From positions 77,733,816-77,797,815 of the forward strand of contig CM072801.1 in the NCBI GenBank assembly GCA_037013495.1: 64,000 nucleotides of DNA. Direction: 5' to 3'. Positions within the stretch are counted from its first letter, which is position 1; the number at the start of each line of letters is the position of its first letter. The notes under the pieces were generated by a model. The model worked only from the letters and a program-made list of their open reading frames with translations, ran no database searches and had not been told where the DNA came from. This DNA comes from Hippophae tibetana. Taxonomy: Eukaryota; Streptophyta; Magnoliopsida; Rosales; Elaeagnaceae. Positions 11,797 to 24,202 of the stretch are shown here, piece by piece. Position numbers and translations under genes: made by a program.

Positions 11797-14407
11797 ATGC
11801 ATCCAAACGACTATTATAATAAATCAAATCGAAGATCGTTTCGATTACTACAAAGACAACCTTACATTATTTCATTACTCCTTGTTTCTGAAACCAAGTT
11901 TGTTTATTTACCCTATTTACATACGTCTAAAAGTTTGGTCGTATCATATGGAGTTGTTTTTGGTTCTTATTCCTTTGGCTTCAATTACGATCATCTTAAC
12001 CACATTCAAGGTTATTCAATCGTTCCTATTTGTTGGAGTTCCTATAGTCCCAGGTTCTTCGCTTAAAGGATACAAGTCATACGGAATCATAGCCATGGTT
12101 TCTGAAAATAGGTTCTCTACATGCTTATATCCATTTTCTAATGTTATAGTTTTACAAAACATCATTATTTGATTGTTTATTGTGTTTTTGAGTCATGAAT
12201 CACCTAAAATAGAAGGAATTTTCACCCTCAAGTCTTGCATTTTCTTTAATATTTTTGTTGTTGTTTTCGTCATTGGATTTATTTTCGCATTTTTCATTGA
12301 ATTCTTCCTATCTTTTTCTTGTTATTTTACTTATGTGTTTAATTTATCTTTGGTCTTCTAAAAAACAAGAGAGTTGTTGCAATTCACTGTTTCTAAAAAA
12401 ATAACTAATAATTTGGGTTGAAGCTTTAAACTATCATAACTTTTAATTCATGCATCCAAACGACATTTATAATAAATCAAATCGAAGCTCGTTTCAATTT
12501 CTACAAACACAACCTAGCATTATTTCCTTTCTCCTTCTGCCTGAACCCAAGTTTGCTTATTTACCCTATTTACAAACGTCTAAAAGTTTGGTCGAATCTT
12601 ATGGAATTGTTTTTGGTTCTTGTTCCTTAGGCTTCAATTACGATCATCTTAACCACATTCAAGGTTATTCAATCGTTCCTATTTGTTGGAGTTCCTATAG
12701 TCCCAGGTTCTTCGCTTAAAGGATACTAGTCATACGGAATCATAGCCATGGTTTCTGAAAATAGGTTCTCTACATGCTTATATCCATTTTCTAATATTAT
12801 ATTTTTACAAAACATCATTATTTGATTGTTTATTGTGTTTTTGAGTCATGAATCACTCAAAATAGAAGGAATTTTCAACCACAACTCTTGCATTTTCTGT
12901 AAATATTTTTGTCGTTGTTTTCGTCATTGGATTTATTTTTTCATTTTTCATTGAATTCTTCCTATCTTTTTCTTGTTCTTTTACTTATGTGTTTAATTCA
13001 TCTTTGTTCTTCTAAACAACAAGAGAGTTGTTGCAATTCACTGTTTCGAAAAAATAACTAATAATTTGGGTTGAAGCTTTAAACTGTCATAACTTTTAAT
13101 TCATGCATCCAAACGACTATTATAATAAATCAAATTGTAGCTCGTTTCGATTACTACAAACACAACCTAGCATTATTTCCTTTCTCCTTGTGCCTGAACC
13201 CAAGTTTCCTTATTTACCCTATCTACAAACGTCTAAAAGTTTGGTCGAATCTTGTGGAGTTGTTTTTGGTTCTTGTTCCTTAGGCTTCAATTACGATCAT
13301 CTTAACCACATTCATGGTTATTCAATCGTTCCTATTTGTTGGAGTTCCTATAGTCCCAGGTTTTTCGCTTAAAGGATACTAGTCATATGGAATCATAGCC
13401 ATGGTTTCTGAAAATAATTCTCTACATTCTTATATCCGTTTTCTAATGTTATATTTTTACAAAACATCATTATTTGATTGTTTATTGTGTTTTTGAGTCA
13501 TGAATCACCTATAATAGAAGGAATTTTCACCCACAAGCCTTGCATTTTCTTTGAATATTTTTGTCGTTGTTTTCGTCATTGGATTTATTTTCGCATTTTT
13601 CATTGAATTCTTCCTATCTTTTTCTTGTTCTTTTACTTATGTGTTTAGTTTATCTTTGTTCTTCTAAAAAACAAGAGAGTTGTTGCCATTCACAGTTTCG
13701 AAAAAATAACTAATAATTTGGGTTGAAGCTTTAAACTGTCATAACTTTTAATTCATGCATCCAAACGACTATTATAATAAATCAAATCGAAGCTCGTTTC
13801 GATTACTACAAAGACAACCTTACATTATTTCATTACTCCTTGTTTCTGAACCCAAGTTTCTTTATTTACCCTATTTACATACGTCTAAAAGTTTGGTCGT
13901 ATCATATGGAGTTGTTTTTGGTTCTTGTTCCTTAGGCTTCAATTACGATCATCTTAACCACATTCATGGTTATTCAATCGTTCCTATTTGTTGGAGTTCC
14001 TATATTACCAGGTTCTTTGGCAAAAGGATATAAGTCATATCGAATCATAGCCGTGGTTTCTGAAAATAGGTTCTCCACATGCTTCTATCCATTTTCTAAT
14101 GTTATATTTTTACAAAACATCATTATTTGATTGTTTATTGTGTTTTTGAGTCATGAATCACTCAAAATAGAAGGAATTTTCACCCACAAGTCTTGCATTT
14201 TCTTTAAATATTTTTGTCGTTGTTTTCGTCACTGGATTTATTTTCGCATTTTTCATTGAATTCTTCCTATCTTTTTCTTGTTATTTTACTTATGTGTTTA
14301 ATTTATCTTTGTTCTTCTAAAAAACAAGAGAGTTGTTGCCATTCACTGTTTCGAAAAAATAACTAATAATTTGGATTGAAGCTTTAAACTGTCATAACTT
14401 TTAATTC
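11797..14407 (+). repeat. Higher-order repeat copy 3, D monomer lost
   Basis: Monomers 11797 (A), 12450 (B) and 13103 (C) match copies 1 and 2 almost base for base, but the next monomer, 13755, is E. The C monomer has a normal C body and a D-type end (cttgttcttttac, gtgtttagtttatc, gttgttgcc). One monomer length was therefore removed by an in-register C-to-D exchange. The join is also visible as a 652-bp spacing: C's 1-bp deletion is kept and the compensating extra A of its own tail is lost. After E the A-B-C-D-E pattern stops. Confidence 0.92.
13582..13629 (+). other. C/D recombination junction (one-monomer deletion)
   Basis: Up to 'cattggattt' the sequence is C type (D has 'catttgattt'). 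From 'cttgttcttttac' it is D type (C has 'cttgttatttt'). C and D are identical in between, so the switch lies within these 48 bases. The reading phase of the monomer is kept, as expected for homologous exchange, not end joining. Confidence 0.88.
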
Positions 14408-17400
14408 ATGCATCCAAACGACTATTATAATAAATCAAATCGAAGCTCGTTTCGATTACTACAAAGACAACCTTACATTATTTCATTACTCCTTGTGTCT
14501 GAACCCAAGTTTTTTTATTTACACTATTTACATATGTCTAAAAATTTGGTCGTATCATATGGAGTTGTTTTTGGTTCTTGTTCCTTAGGCTTCAATTACG
14601 ATCATCTTAACCACATTCATGGTTATTCAATCGTTCCTATTTGTTGGAGTTCCTATATTACCAGGTTCTTTGGCAAAAGGATATAAGTCATATCGAATCA
14701 TAGCCGTGGTTTCTGAAAATAGGTTCTCCACATGCTTCTATCCATTTTCTAATGTTATATTTTTACAAAACATCATTATTTGATTGTTTATTGTGTTTTT
14801 GAGTCATGAATCACCTAAAATAGAAGGAATTTTCACCCACAAGTCTTGCATTTTCTTTAAATATTTTTGTCGTTGTTTTCGTCAATGGATTTATTTTCGC
14901 ATTTTTCATTGAATTCTTCCTATCTTTTTCTTGTTATTTTACTTATGTGTTTAATTTATCTTTGTTCTTCTAAAAAACAAGAGAGTTGTTGCCATTCACT
15001 GTTTCGAAAAAATAACTAATAATTTGGATTGAAGCTTTAAACTGTCATAACTTTTAATTCATGCATCCAAATGACTATTATAATAAATCAAATCGAAGCT
15101 CGTTTCGATTACTACAAAGACAACCTTACATTATTTCATTACTCCTTGTTTCTGAACCCAAGTTTGTTTATTTACCCTATTTACATATGTCTAAAAATTT
15201 GGTCGTATCATATGGAGTTTTTTTTGGTTCTTGTTCCTTAGGCATCATTTACGATCATCTTAACCACATTCATGGTTATTCAATCGTTCCTATTTGTTGG
15301 AGTTCCTATATTCCCAGGTTCTTTGCCTAAAGGATACTAGTCATATGGAATCAGAGCCGTGGTTTCTGAAAATAGGTTCTCCACATGCTTCTATCCATTT
15401 TCTAATGTTATATTTTGACAAAACATCATTATTTGATTGTTTATTGTGTTTTTGAGTCATGAATCACCTAAAATAGAAGGAATTTTCACCCACAACTCTT
15501 GCATTTTCTTTAAATATTTTTGTCGTTGTTTTCGTCATTGGAATTATTTTTGCATTTTTCATTGAATTCTTCCCATCTTTTTCTTGTTCTGTTACTTATG
15601 TGTTTAATTTATCTTTGTTCTTCTAAAAAACAAGAGAGTTTGTGCAATTCACTGTTTCGAAAAAATAACTAATAATTTGGGTTGAAGCTTTAAACTGTCA
15701 TAACTTTTAATTCATGCATCCAAATGACTATTATAATAAATCAAATCGAAGCTCGTTTCGATTACTACAAAGACAACCTTACATTATTTCATTACTCCTT
15801 GTTTCTGAACCCAAGTTTGTTTATTTACCCTATTTACATATGTCTAAAAATTTGGTCGTATCATATGGAGTTTTTTTTGGTTCTTGTTCCTTAGGCATCA
15901 TTTACGATCATCTTAACCACATTCATGGTTATTCAATCGTTCCTATTTGTTGGAGTTCCTATATTCCCAGGTTCTTTGCCTAAAGGATACTAGTCATATG
16001 GAATCAGAGCCGTGGTTTCTGAAAATAGGTTCTCCACATGCTTCTATCCATTTTCTAATGTTATATTTTGACAAAACATCATTATTTGATTGTTTATTGT
16101 GTTTTTGAGTCATGAATCACCTAAAATAGAAGGAATTTTCACCCACAACTCTTGCATTTTCTTTAAATATTTTTGTCGTTGTTTTCGTCAATGGATTTAT
16201 TTTCGCATTTTTCATTGAATTCTTCCTATCTTTTTCTTGTTATTTTACTTATGTGTTTAATTTATCTTTGTTCTTCTAAAAAACAAGAGAGTTGTTGCCA
16301 TTCACTGTTTCGAAAAAATAACTAATAATTTGGATTGAAGCTTTAAACTGTCATAACTTTTAATTCATGCATCCAAATGACTATTATAATAAATCAAATC
16401 GAAGCTCGTTTCGATTACTACAAAGACAACCTTACATTATTTCATTACTCCTTGTTTCTGAACCCAAGTTTGTTTATTTACCCTATTTACATATGTCTAA
16501 AAATTTGGTCGTATCATATGGAGTTTTTTTTGGTTCTTGTTCCTTAGGCATCATTTACGATCATCTTAACCACATTCATGGTTATTCAATCGTTCCTATT
16601 TGTTGGAGTTCCTATATTCCCAGGTTCTTTGCCTAAAGGATACTAGTCATATGGAATCAGAGCCGTGGTTTCTGAAAATAGGTTCTCCACATGCTTCTAT
16701 CCATTTTCTAATGTTATATTTTGACAAAACATCATTATTTGATTGTTTATTGTGTTTTTGAGTCATGAATCACCTAAAATAGAAGGAATTTTCACCCACA
16801 ACTCTTGCATTTTCTTTAAATATTTTTGTCGTTGTTTTCGTCATTGGAATTATTTTTACATTTTTCATTGAATTCTTCCTATCTTTTTCTTGTTCTGTTA
16901 CTTATGTGTTTAATTTATCTTTGTTCTTCTAAAAAACAAGAGAGTTTGTGCAATTCACTGTTTCGAAAAAATAACTAATAATTTGGGTTGAAGCTTTAAA
17001 CTGTCATAACTTTTAATTCATGCATCCAAACGACTATTATAATAAATCAAATCGAAGCTCGTTTCGATTACTACAAAGACAACCTTACATTATTTCATTA
17101 CTCCTTGTTTCTGAACCCAAGTTTCTTTATTTACCCTATTTACATACGTCTAAAAGTTTGGTCGTATCATATGGAGTTGTTTTTGGTTCTTGTTCCTTAG
17201 GCTTCAATTACGATCATCTTAACCACATTCATGGTTATTCAATCGTTCCTATTTGTTGGAGTTCCTATATTCCCAGGTTCTTTGCCTAAAGGATACTAGT
17301 CATATGGAATCAGAGCCGTGGTTTCTGAAAATAGGTTCTCCACATGCTTCTATCCATTTTCTAATGTTATATTTTGACAAAACATCATTATTTGATTGTT

Positions 17401-18325
17401 TATTGTGTTTTTGAGTCATGAATCACCTAAAATAGAAGGAATTTTCACCCACAACTCTTGCATTTTCTTTAAATATTTTTGTCGTTGTTTTCGTCAATGG
17501 ATTTATTTTCGCATTTTTCATTGAATTCTTCCTATCTTTTTCTTGTTATTTTACTTATGTGTTTAATTTATCTTTGTTCTTCTAAAAAACAAGAGAGTTG
17601 TTGCCATTCACTGTTTCGAAAAAATAACTAATAATTTGGATTGAAGCTTTAAACTGTCATAACTTTTAATTCATGCATCCAAATGACTATTATAATAAAT
17701 CAAATCGAAGCTCGTTTCGATTACTACAAAGACAACCTTACATTATTTCATTACTCCTTGTTTCTGAACCCAAGTTTGTTTATTTACCCTATTTACATAT
17801 GTCTAAAAATTTGGTCGTATCATATGGAGTTTTTTTTGGTTCTTGTTCCTTAGGCATCATTTACGATCATCTTAACCACATTCATGGTTATTCAATCGTT
17901 CCTATTTGTTGGAGTTCCTATATTCCCAGGTTCTTTGCCTAAAGGATACTAGTCATATGGAATCAGAGCCGTGGTTTCTGAAAATAGGTTCTCCACATGC
18001 TTCTATCCATTTTCTAATGTTATATTTTGACAAAACATCATTATTTGATTGTTTATTGTGTTTTTGAGTCATGAATCACCTAAAATAGAAGGAATTTTCA
18101 CCCACAACTCTTGCATTTTCTTTAAATATTTTTGTCGTTGTTTTCGTCATTGGAATTATTTTTACATTTTTCATTGAATTCTTCCTATCTTTTTCTTGTT
18201 CTGTTACTTATGTGTTTAATTTATCTTTGTTCTTCTAAAAAACAAGAGAGTTTGTGCAATTCACTGTTTCGAAAAAATAACTAATAATTTGGGTTGAAGC
18301 TTTAAACTGTCATAACTTTTAATTC
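14408..18325 (+). repeat. X-type monomers with dimer alternation
   Basis: Monomers start at 14408, 15061, 15714, 16367, 17020 and 17673. 15061, 15714, 16367 and 17673 share an X head ('catatgtctaaaaatttgg', 'ggagttttttttgg', 'ggcatcatttacg'). Their tails alternate between 'cattggaattattttt' (15061, 16367, 17673) and 'caatggatttattttcg' (14408, 15714, 17020). The functional repeat length here is therefore 1306 bp. 16367 and 17673 also share 'attatttttacattt', unlike 15061, so they are the closest pair and result from the duplication bracketed at 17208-17271. Confidence 0.82.
17208..17271 (+). other. Recombination junction of a 1306-bp dimer duplication
   Basis: Monomer 17020 begins like the E-type monomer 18326 ('cttctttatttaccc', 'ggcttcaattacg') and ends like X-type 15714 ('attcccagg', 'tttgcctaaagg', 'atcagagccg', 'tattttgac'). 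The last E-specific base is about 17207 and the first X-specific base about 17272. A hybrid of this form is what an unequal exchange two monomers out of step leaves between tandem copies 15966-17271 and 17272-18577. Confidence 0.8.
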
Positions 18326-21300
18326 ATGCATCCAAACGACTATTATAATAAATCAAATCGAAGCTCGTTTCGATTACTACAAAGACAACCTTACATTATT
18401 TCATTACTCCTTGTTTCTGAACCCAAGTTTCTTTATTTACCCTATTTACATACGTCTAAAAGTTTGGTCGTATCATATGGAGTTGTTTTTGGTTCTTGTT
18501 CCTTAGGCTTCAATTACGATCATCTTAACCACATTCATGGTTATTCAATCGTTCCTATTTGTTGGAGTTCCTATATTACCAGGTTCTTTGGCAAAAGGAT
18601 ATAAGTCATATCGAATCATAGCCGTGGTTTCTGAAAATAGGTTCTCTACATGCTTCTATCCATTTTCTAATGTTATATTTTTACAAAACATCATTATTTG
18701 ATTGTTTATTGTGTTTTTGAGTCATGAATCACTCAAAATAGAAGGAATTTTTACCCACAACTCTTGCATTTTCTTTAAATATTTTTGTCGTTGTTTTCGT
18801 CACTGGATTTATTTTCGCATTTTTCATTGAATTCTTCCTATCTTTTTCTTGTTATTTTACTTATGTGTTTAATTTATCTTTGTTCTTCTAAAAAACAAGA
18901 GAGTTGTTGCCATTCACTGTTTCGAAAAAATAACTAATAATTTGGGTTGAAGCTTTAAACTGTCATAACTTTTAATTCATGCATCCAAACGACTATTATA
19001 ATAAATCAAATCGAAGCTCGTTTCGATTACTACAAAGACAACCTTACATTATTTCATTACTCCTTGTGTCTGAACCCAAGTTTCTTTATTTACACTATTT
19101 ACATATGTCTAAAAATTTGGTCGTATCATATGGAGTTGTTTTTGGTTCTTGTTCCTTAGGCTTCAATTACGATCATCGTAACCACATTCATGGTTATTCA
19201 ATCGTTCCTATTTGTTGGAGTTCCTATATTACCAGGTTCTTTGGCAAAAGGATATAAGTCATATCGAATCATAGCCGTGGTTTCTGAAAATAGGTTCTCC
19301 ACATGGTTCTATCCATTTTCTAATGTTATATTTTTACAAAACATCATTATTTGATTGTTTATTGTGTTTTTGAGTCATGAATCACCTAAAATAGAAGGAA
19401 TTTTCACCCACAAGTCTTGCATTTTCTTTAAATATTTTTTTCGTTGTTTTCGTCACTGGATTTATTTTCGCATTTTTCATTGAATTCTTCCTATCTTTTT
19501 CTTGTTATTTTACTTATGTGTTTAATTTATCTTTGTTCTTCTAAAAAACAAGAGAGTTGTTGCCATTCACTGTTTCGAAAAAATAACTAATAATTTGGAT
19601 TGAAGTTTTAAACTGTCATAACTTTTAATTCATGCATCCAAATGACTATTATAATAAATCAAATCGAAGCTCGTTTCGATTACTACAAAGACAACCTTAC
19701 ATTATTTCATTACTCCTTGTTTCTGAACCCAAGTTTCTTTATTTACCCTATTTACATATGTCTAAAAATTTGGTCGTATCATATGGAGTTGTTTTTGGTT
19801 CTTGTTCCATAGGCATCATTTACGATCATCTTAACCACATTCATGGTTATTCAATCGTTCCTATTTGTTGGAGTTCCTATATTCCCAGGTTCTTTGCCTA
19901 AAGGATACTAGTAATATGGAATCAGAGCCGTGGTTTCTGAAAATAGGTTCTCCACATGCTTCTATCCATTTTCTAATGTTATATTTTGACAAAACATCAT
20001 TATTTGATTGTTTATTGTGTTTTTGAGTCATGAATCACCTAAAATAGAAGGAATTTTCACCCACAACTCTTGCATTTTCTTTAAATATTTTTGTCGTTGT
20101 TTTCGTCATTGGAATTATTTTTGCATTTTTCATTGAATTCTTCCTATCTTTTTCTTGTTCTGTTACTTATGTGTTTAATTTATCTTTGTTCTTCTAAAAA
20201 ACAAGAGAGTTTGTGCAATTCACTGTTTCGAAAAAATAACTAATAATTTGGGTTGAAGCTTTAAACTGTCATAACTTTTAATTCATGCATCCAAACGACT
20301 ATTATAATAAATCAAATCGAAGCTCGTTTTGATTACTACAAAGACAACCTTACATTATTTCATTACTCCTTGTTTCTGAACCCAAGTTTCTTTATTTACC
20401 CTATTTACATACGTCTAAAATTTTGGTCGTATCATATGGAGTTGTTTTTGGTTCTTGTTCCTTAGGCTTCAATTACGATCATCTTAACCACATTCATGGT
20501 TATTCAATCGTTCCTATTTGTTGGAGTTCCTATATTACCAGGTTCTTTGGCAAAAGGATATAAGTCATATCGAATCATAGCCGTGGTTTCTGAAAATAGG
20601 TTCTCTACATGCTTCTATCCATTTTCTAATGTTATATTTTTACAAAACATCATTATTTGATTGTTTATTGTGTTTTTGAGTCATGAATCACTCAAAATAG
20701 AAGGAATTTTCACCCACAACTCTTGCATTTTCTTTAAATATTTTTGTCGTTGTTTTCTTCATTGGATTTATTTTTGCATTTTTCATTGAATTCTTCCTAT
20801 CTGTTTCTTGTTCTTTTACTTATGTGTTTAATTTATCTTTGTTCTTCTAAAAAACAAGAGAGTTGTTGCCATTCACTGTTTCGAAAAAATAACTAATAAT
20901 TTGGGTTGAAGCTTTAAACTGTCATAACTTTTAATTCATGCATCCAAACGACTATTATAATAAATCAAATCGAAGCTCGTTTCGATTACTACAAAGACAA
21001 CCTTACATTATTTCATTACTCCTTGTGTCTGAACCCAAGTTTCTTTATTTACACTATTTACATATGTCTAAAAATTTGGTCGTATCATATGGAGTTGTTT
21101 TTGGTTCTTGTTCCTTAGGCATCATTTACGATCATCTTAACCACATTCATGGTTATTCAATCGTTCCTATTTGTTGGAGTTCCTATATTACCAGGTTCTT
21201 TGGCAAAAGGATATAAGTCATATCGAATCATAGCCGTGGTTTCTGAAAATAGGTTCTCCACATGCTTCTATCCATTTTCTAATGTTATATTTTTACAAAA

Positions 21301-24202
21301 CATCATTATTTGATTGTTTATTGTGTTTTTGAGTCATGAATCACCTAAAATAGAAGGAATTTTCACCCACAAGTCTTGCATTTTCTTTAAATATTTTTGT
21401 CGTTGTTTTCGTCACTGGATTTATTTTCGCATTTTTCATTGAATTCTTCCTATCTTTTTCTTGTTATTTTACTTATGTGTTTAATTTATCTTTGTTCTTC
21501 TAAAAAACAAGAGAGTTGTTGCCATTCACTGTTTCGAAAAAATAACTAATAATTTGGATTGAAGCTTTAAACGGTCATAACTTTTAATTCATGCATCCAA
21601 ATGACTATTATAATAAATCAAATCGAAGCTCGTTTCGATTACTACAAAGACAACCTTACATTATTTCATTACTCCTTGTTTCTGAACCCAAGTTTGTTTA
21701 TTTACCCTATTTACATATGTCTAAAAATTTGGTCGTATCATATGGAGTTGTTTTTGGTTCTTGTTCCTTAGGCATCATTTACGATCATCTTAACCACATT
21801 CATGGTTATTCAATCGTTCCTATTTGTTGGAGTTCCTATATTCCCAGGTTCTTTGCCTAAAGGATACTAGTCATATGGAATCAGAGCCGTGGTTTCTGAA
21901 AATAGGTTCTCCACATGCTTCTATCCATTTTCTAATGTTATATTTTTACAAAACATCATTATTTGATTGTTTATTGTGTTTTTGAGTCATGAATCACCTA
22001 AAATAGAAGGAATTTTCACCCACAAGTCTTGCATTTTCTTTAAATATTTTTGTCGTTGTTTTCGTCACTGGATTTATTTTCGCATTTTTCATTGAATTCT
22101 TCCTATCTTTTTCTTGTTATTTTACTTATGTGTTTAATTTATCTTTGTTCTTCTAAAAAACAAGAGAGTTGTTGCCATTCACTGTTTCGAAAAAATAACT
22201 AATAATTTGGATTGAAGCTTTAAACTGTCATAACTTTTAATTCATGCATCCAAACGACTATTATAATAAATCAAATCGAAGCTCGTTTCGATTACTACAA
22301 AGACAACCTTACATTATTTCATTACTCCTTGTTTCTGAACCCAAGTTTGTTTATTTACCCTATTTACATACGTCTAAAAATTTGGTCGTATCATATGGAG
22401 TTGTTTTTGGTTCTTGTTCCTTAGGCATCATTTACGATCATCTTAATCACATTCATGGTTATTCAATCGTTCCTATTTGTTGGAGTTCCTATATTCCCAG
22501 GTTCTTTGGCAAAAGGATACTAGTCATATCGAATCATAGCCGTGGTTTCTGAAAATAGGTTCTCCACATGCTTCTATCCATTTTCTAATGTTATATTTTG
22601 ACAAAACATCATTATTTGATTGTTTATTGTGTTTTTGAGTCATGAATCACCTAAAATAGAAGGAATTTTCACCCACAAGTCTTGCATTTTCTTTAAATAT
22701 TTTTGTCGTTGTTTTCGTCACTGGATTTATTTTTGCATTTTTCATTGAATTCTTCCTATCTGTTTCTTGTTCTGTTACTTATGTGTTTAATTTATCTTTG
22801 TTATTCTAAAAAACAAGAGAGTTGTTGCAATTCACTGTTTCGAAAAAATAACTAATAATTTGGGTTGAAGCTTTAAACTGTCATAACTTTTAATTCATGC
22901 ATCCAAACGACTATTATAATAAATCAAATCGAAGCTCGTTTCGATTACTACAAAGACAACCTTACATTATTTCATTACACCTTGGTTCTGAACCCAAGTT
23001 TGTTTATTTACCCTATTTACATACGTCTAAAAGTTTGGTCGTATCATATGGAGTTGTTTTTGGTTCTTGTTCCTTAGGCTTCAATTACGATCATCTTAAC
23101 CACATTCATGGTTATTCAATCGTTCCTATTTGTTGGAGTTCCTATATTACCAGGTTCTTTGGCAAAAGGATATAAGTCATATCGAATCATAGCCGTGGTT
23201 TCTGAAAATAGGTTCTCCACATGCTTCTATCCATTTTCTAATGTTATATTTTTACAAAACATCATTATTTGATTGTTTATTGTGTTTTTGAGTCATGAAT
23301 CACCTAAAATAGAAGGAATTTTCACCCACAAGTCTTGCATTTTCTTTAAATATTTTTGTCGTTGTTTTCGTCACTGGATTTATTTTCGCATTTTTCATTG
23401 AATTCTTCCTATCTTTTTCTTGTTATTTTACTTATGTGTTTAATTTATCTTTGTTCTTCTAAAAAACAAGAGAGTTGTTGCCATTCACTGTTTCGAAAAA
23501 ATAACTAATAATTTGGATTGAAGCTTTAAACTGTCATAACTTTTAATTCATGCATCCAAATGACTATTATAATAAATCAAATCGAAGCTCGTTTCGATTA
23601 CTACAAAGACAACCTTACATTATTTCATTACTCCTTGTTTCTGAACCCAAGTTTGTTTATTTACCCTATTTACATATGTCTAAAAATTTGGTCGTATCAT
23701 ATGGAGTTGTTTTTGGTTCTTGTTCCATAGGCATCATTTACGATCATCTTAACCACATTCATGGTTATTCAATCGTTCCTATTTGTTGGAGTTCCTATAT
23801 TCCCAGGTTCTTTGCCTAAAGGATACTAGTCATATGGAATCAGAGCCGTGGTTTCTGAAAATAGGTTCTCCACATGCTTCTATCCATTTTCTAATGTTAT
23901 ATTTTGACAAAACATCATTATTTGATTGTTTATTGTGTTTTTGAGTCATGAATCACCTAAAATAGAAGGAATTTTCACCCACAAGTCTTGCATTTTCTTT
24001 AAATATTTTTGTCGTTGTTTTCGTCATTGGAATTATTTTCGCATTTTTCATAGAATTCTTCCTATCTTTTTCTTGTTCTGTTACTTATGTGTTTAACTTA
24101 TCTTTGTTCTTCTAAAAAACAAGAGAGTTTGTGCAATTCACTGTTTCGAAAAAATAACTAATAATTTGGGTTGAAGCTTTAAACTGTCATAACTTTTAAT
24201 TC
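18326..24202 (+). repeat. Nine-monomer segment, first version
   Basis: Monomers 18326, 18979, 19632, 20285, 20938, 21591, 22244, 22897 and 23550. Private variants label several of them: 'catcgtaacc' in 18979, 'ggattgaagtttt' before and 'gttccataggc' in 19632, 'cgttttgattac' with 'gtctaaaattttgg' in 20285, and 'cttaatcac' in 22244. The labels from 18979 to about 21591 recur in the same order 5877 bp (nine monomers) downstream. The last three positions match less well. Monomer 23550 is a further 19632-like copy. Confidence 0.75.
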
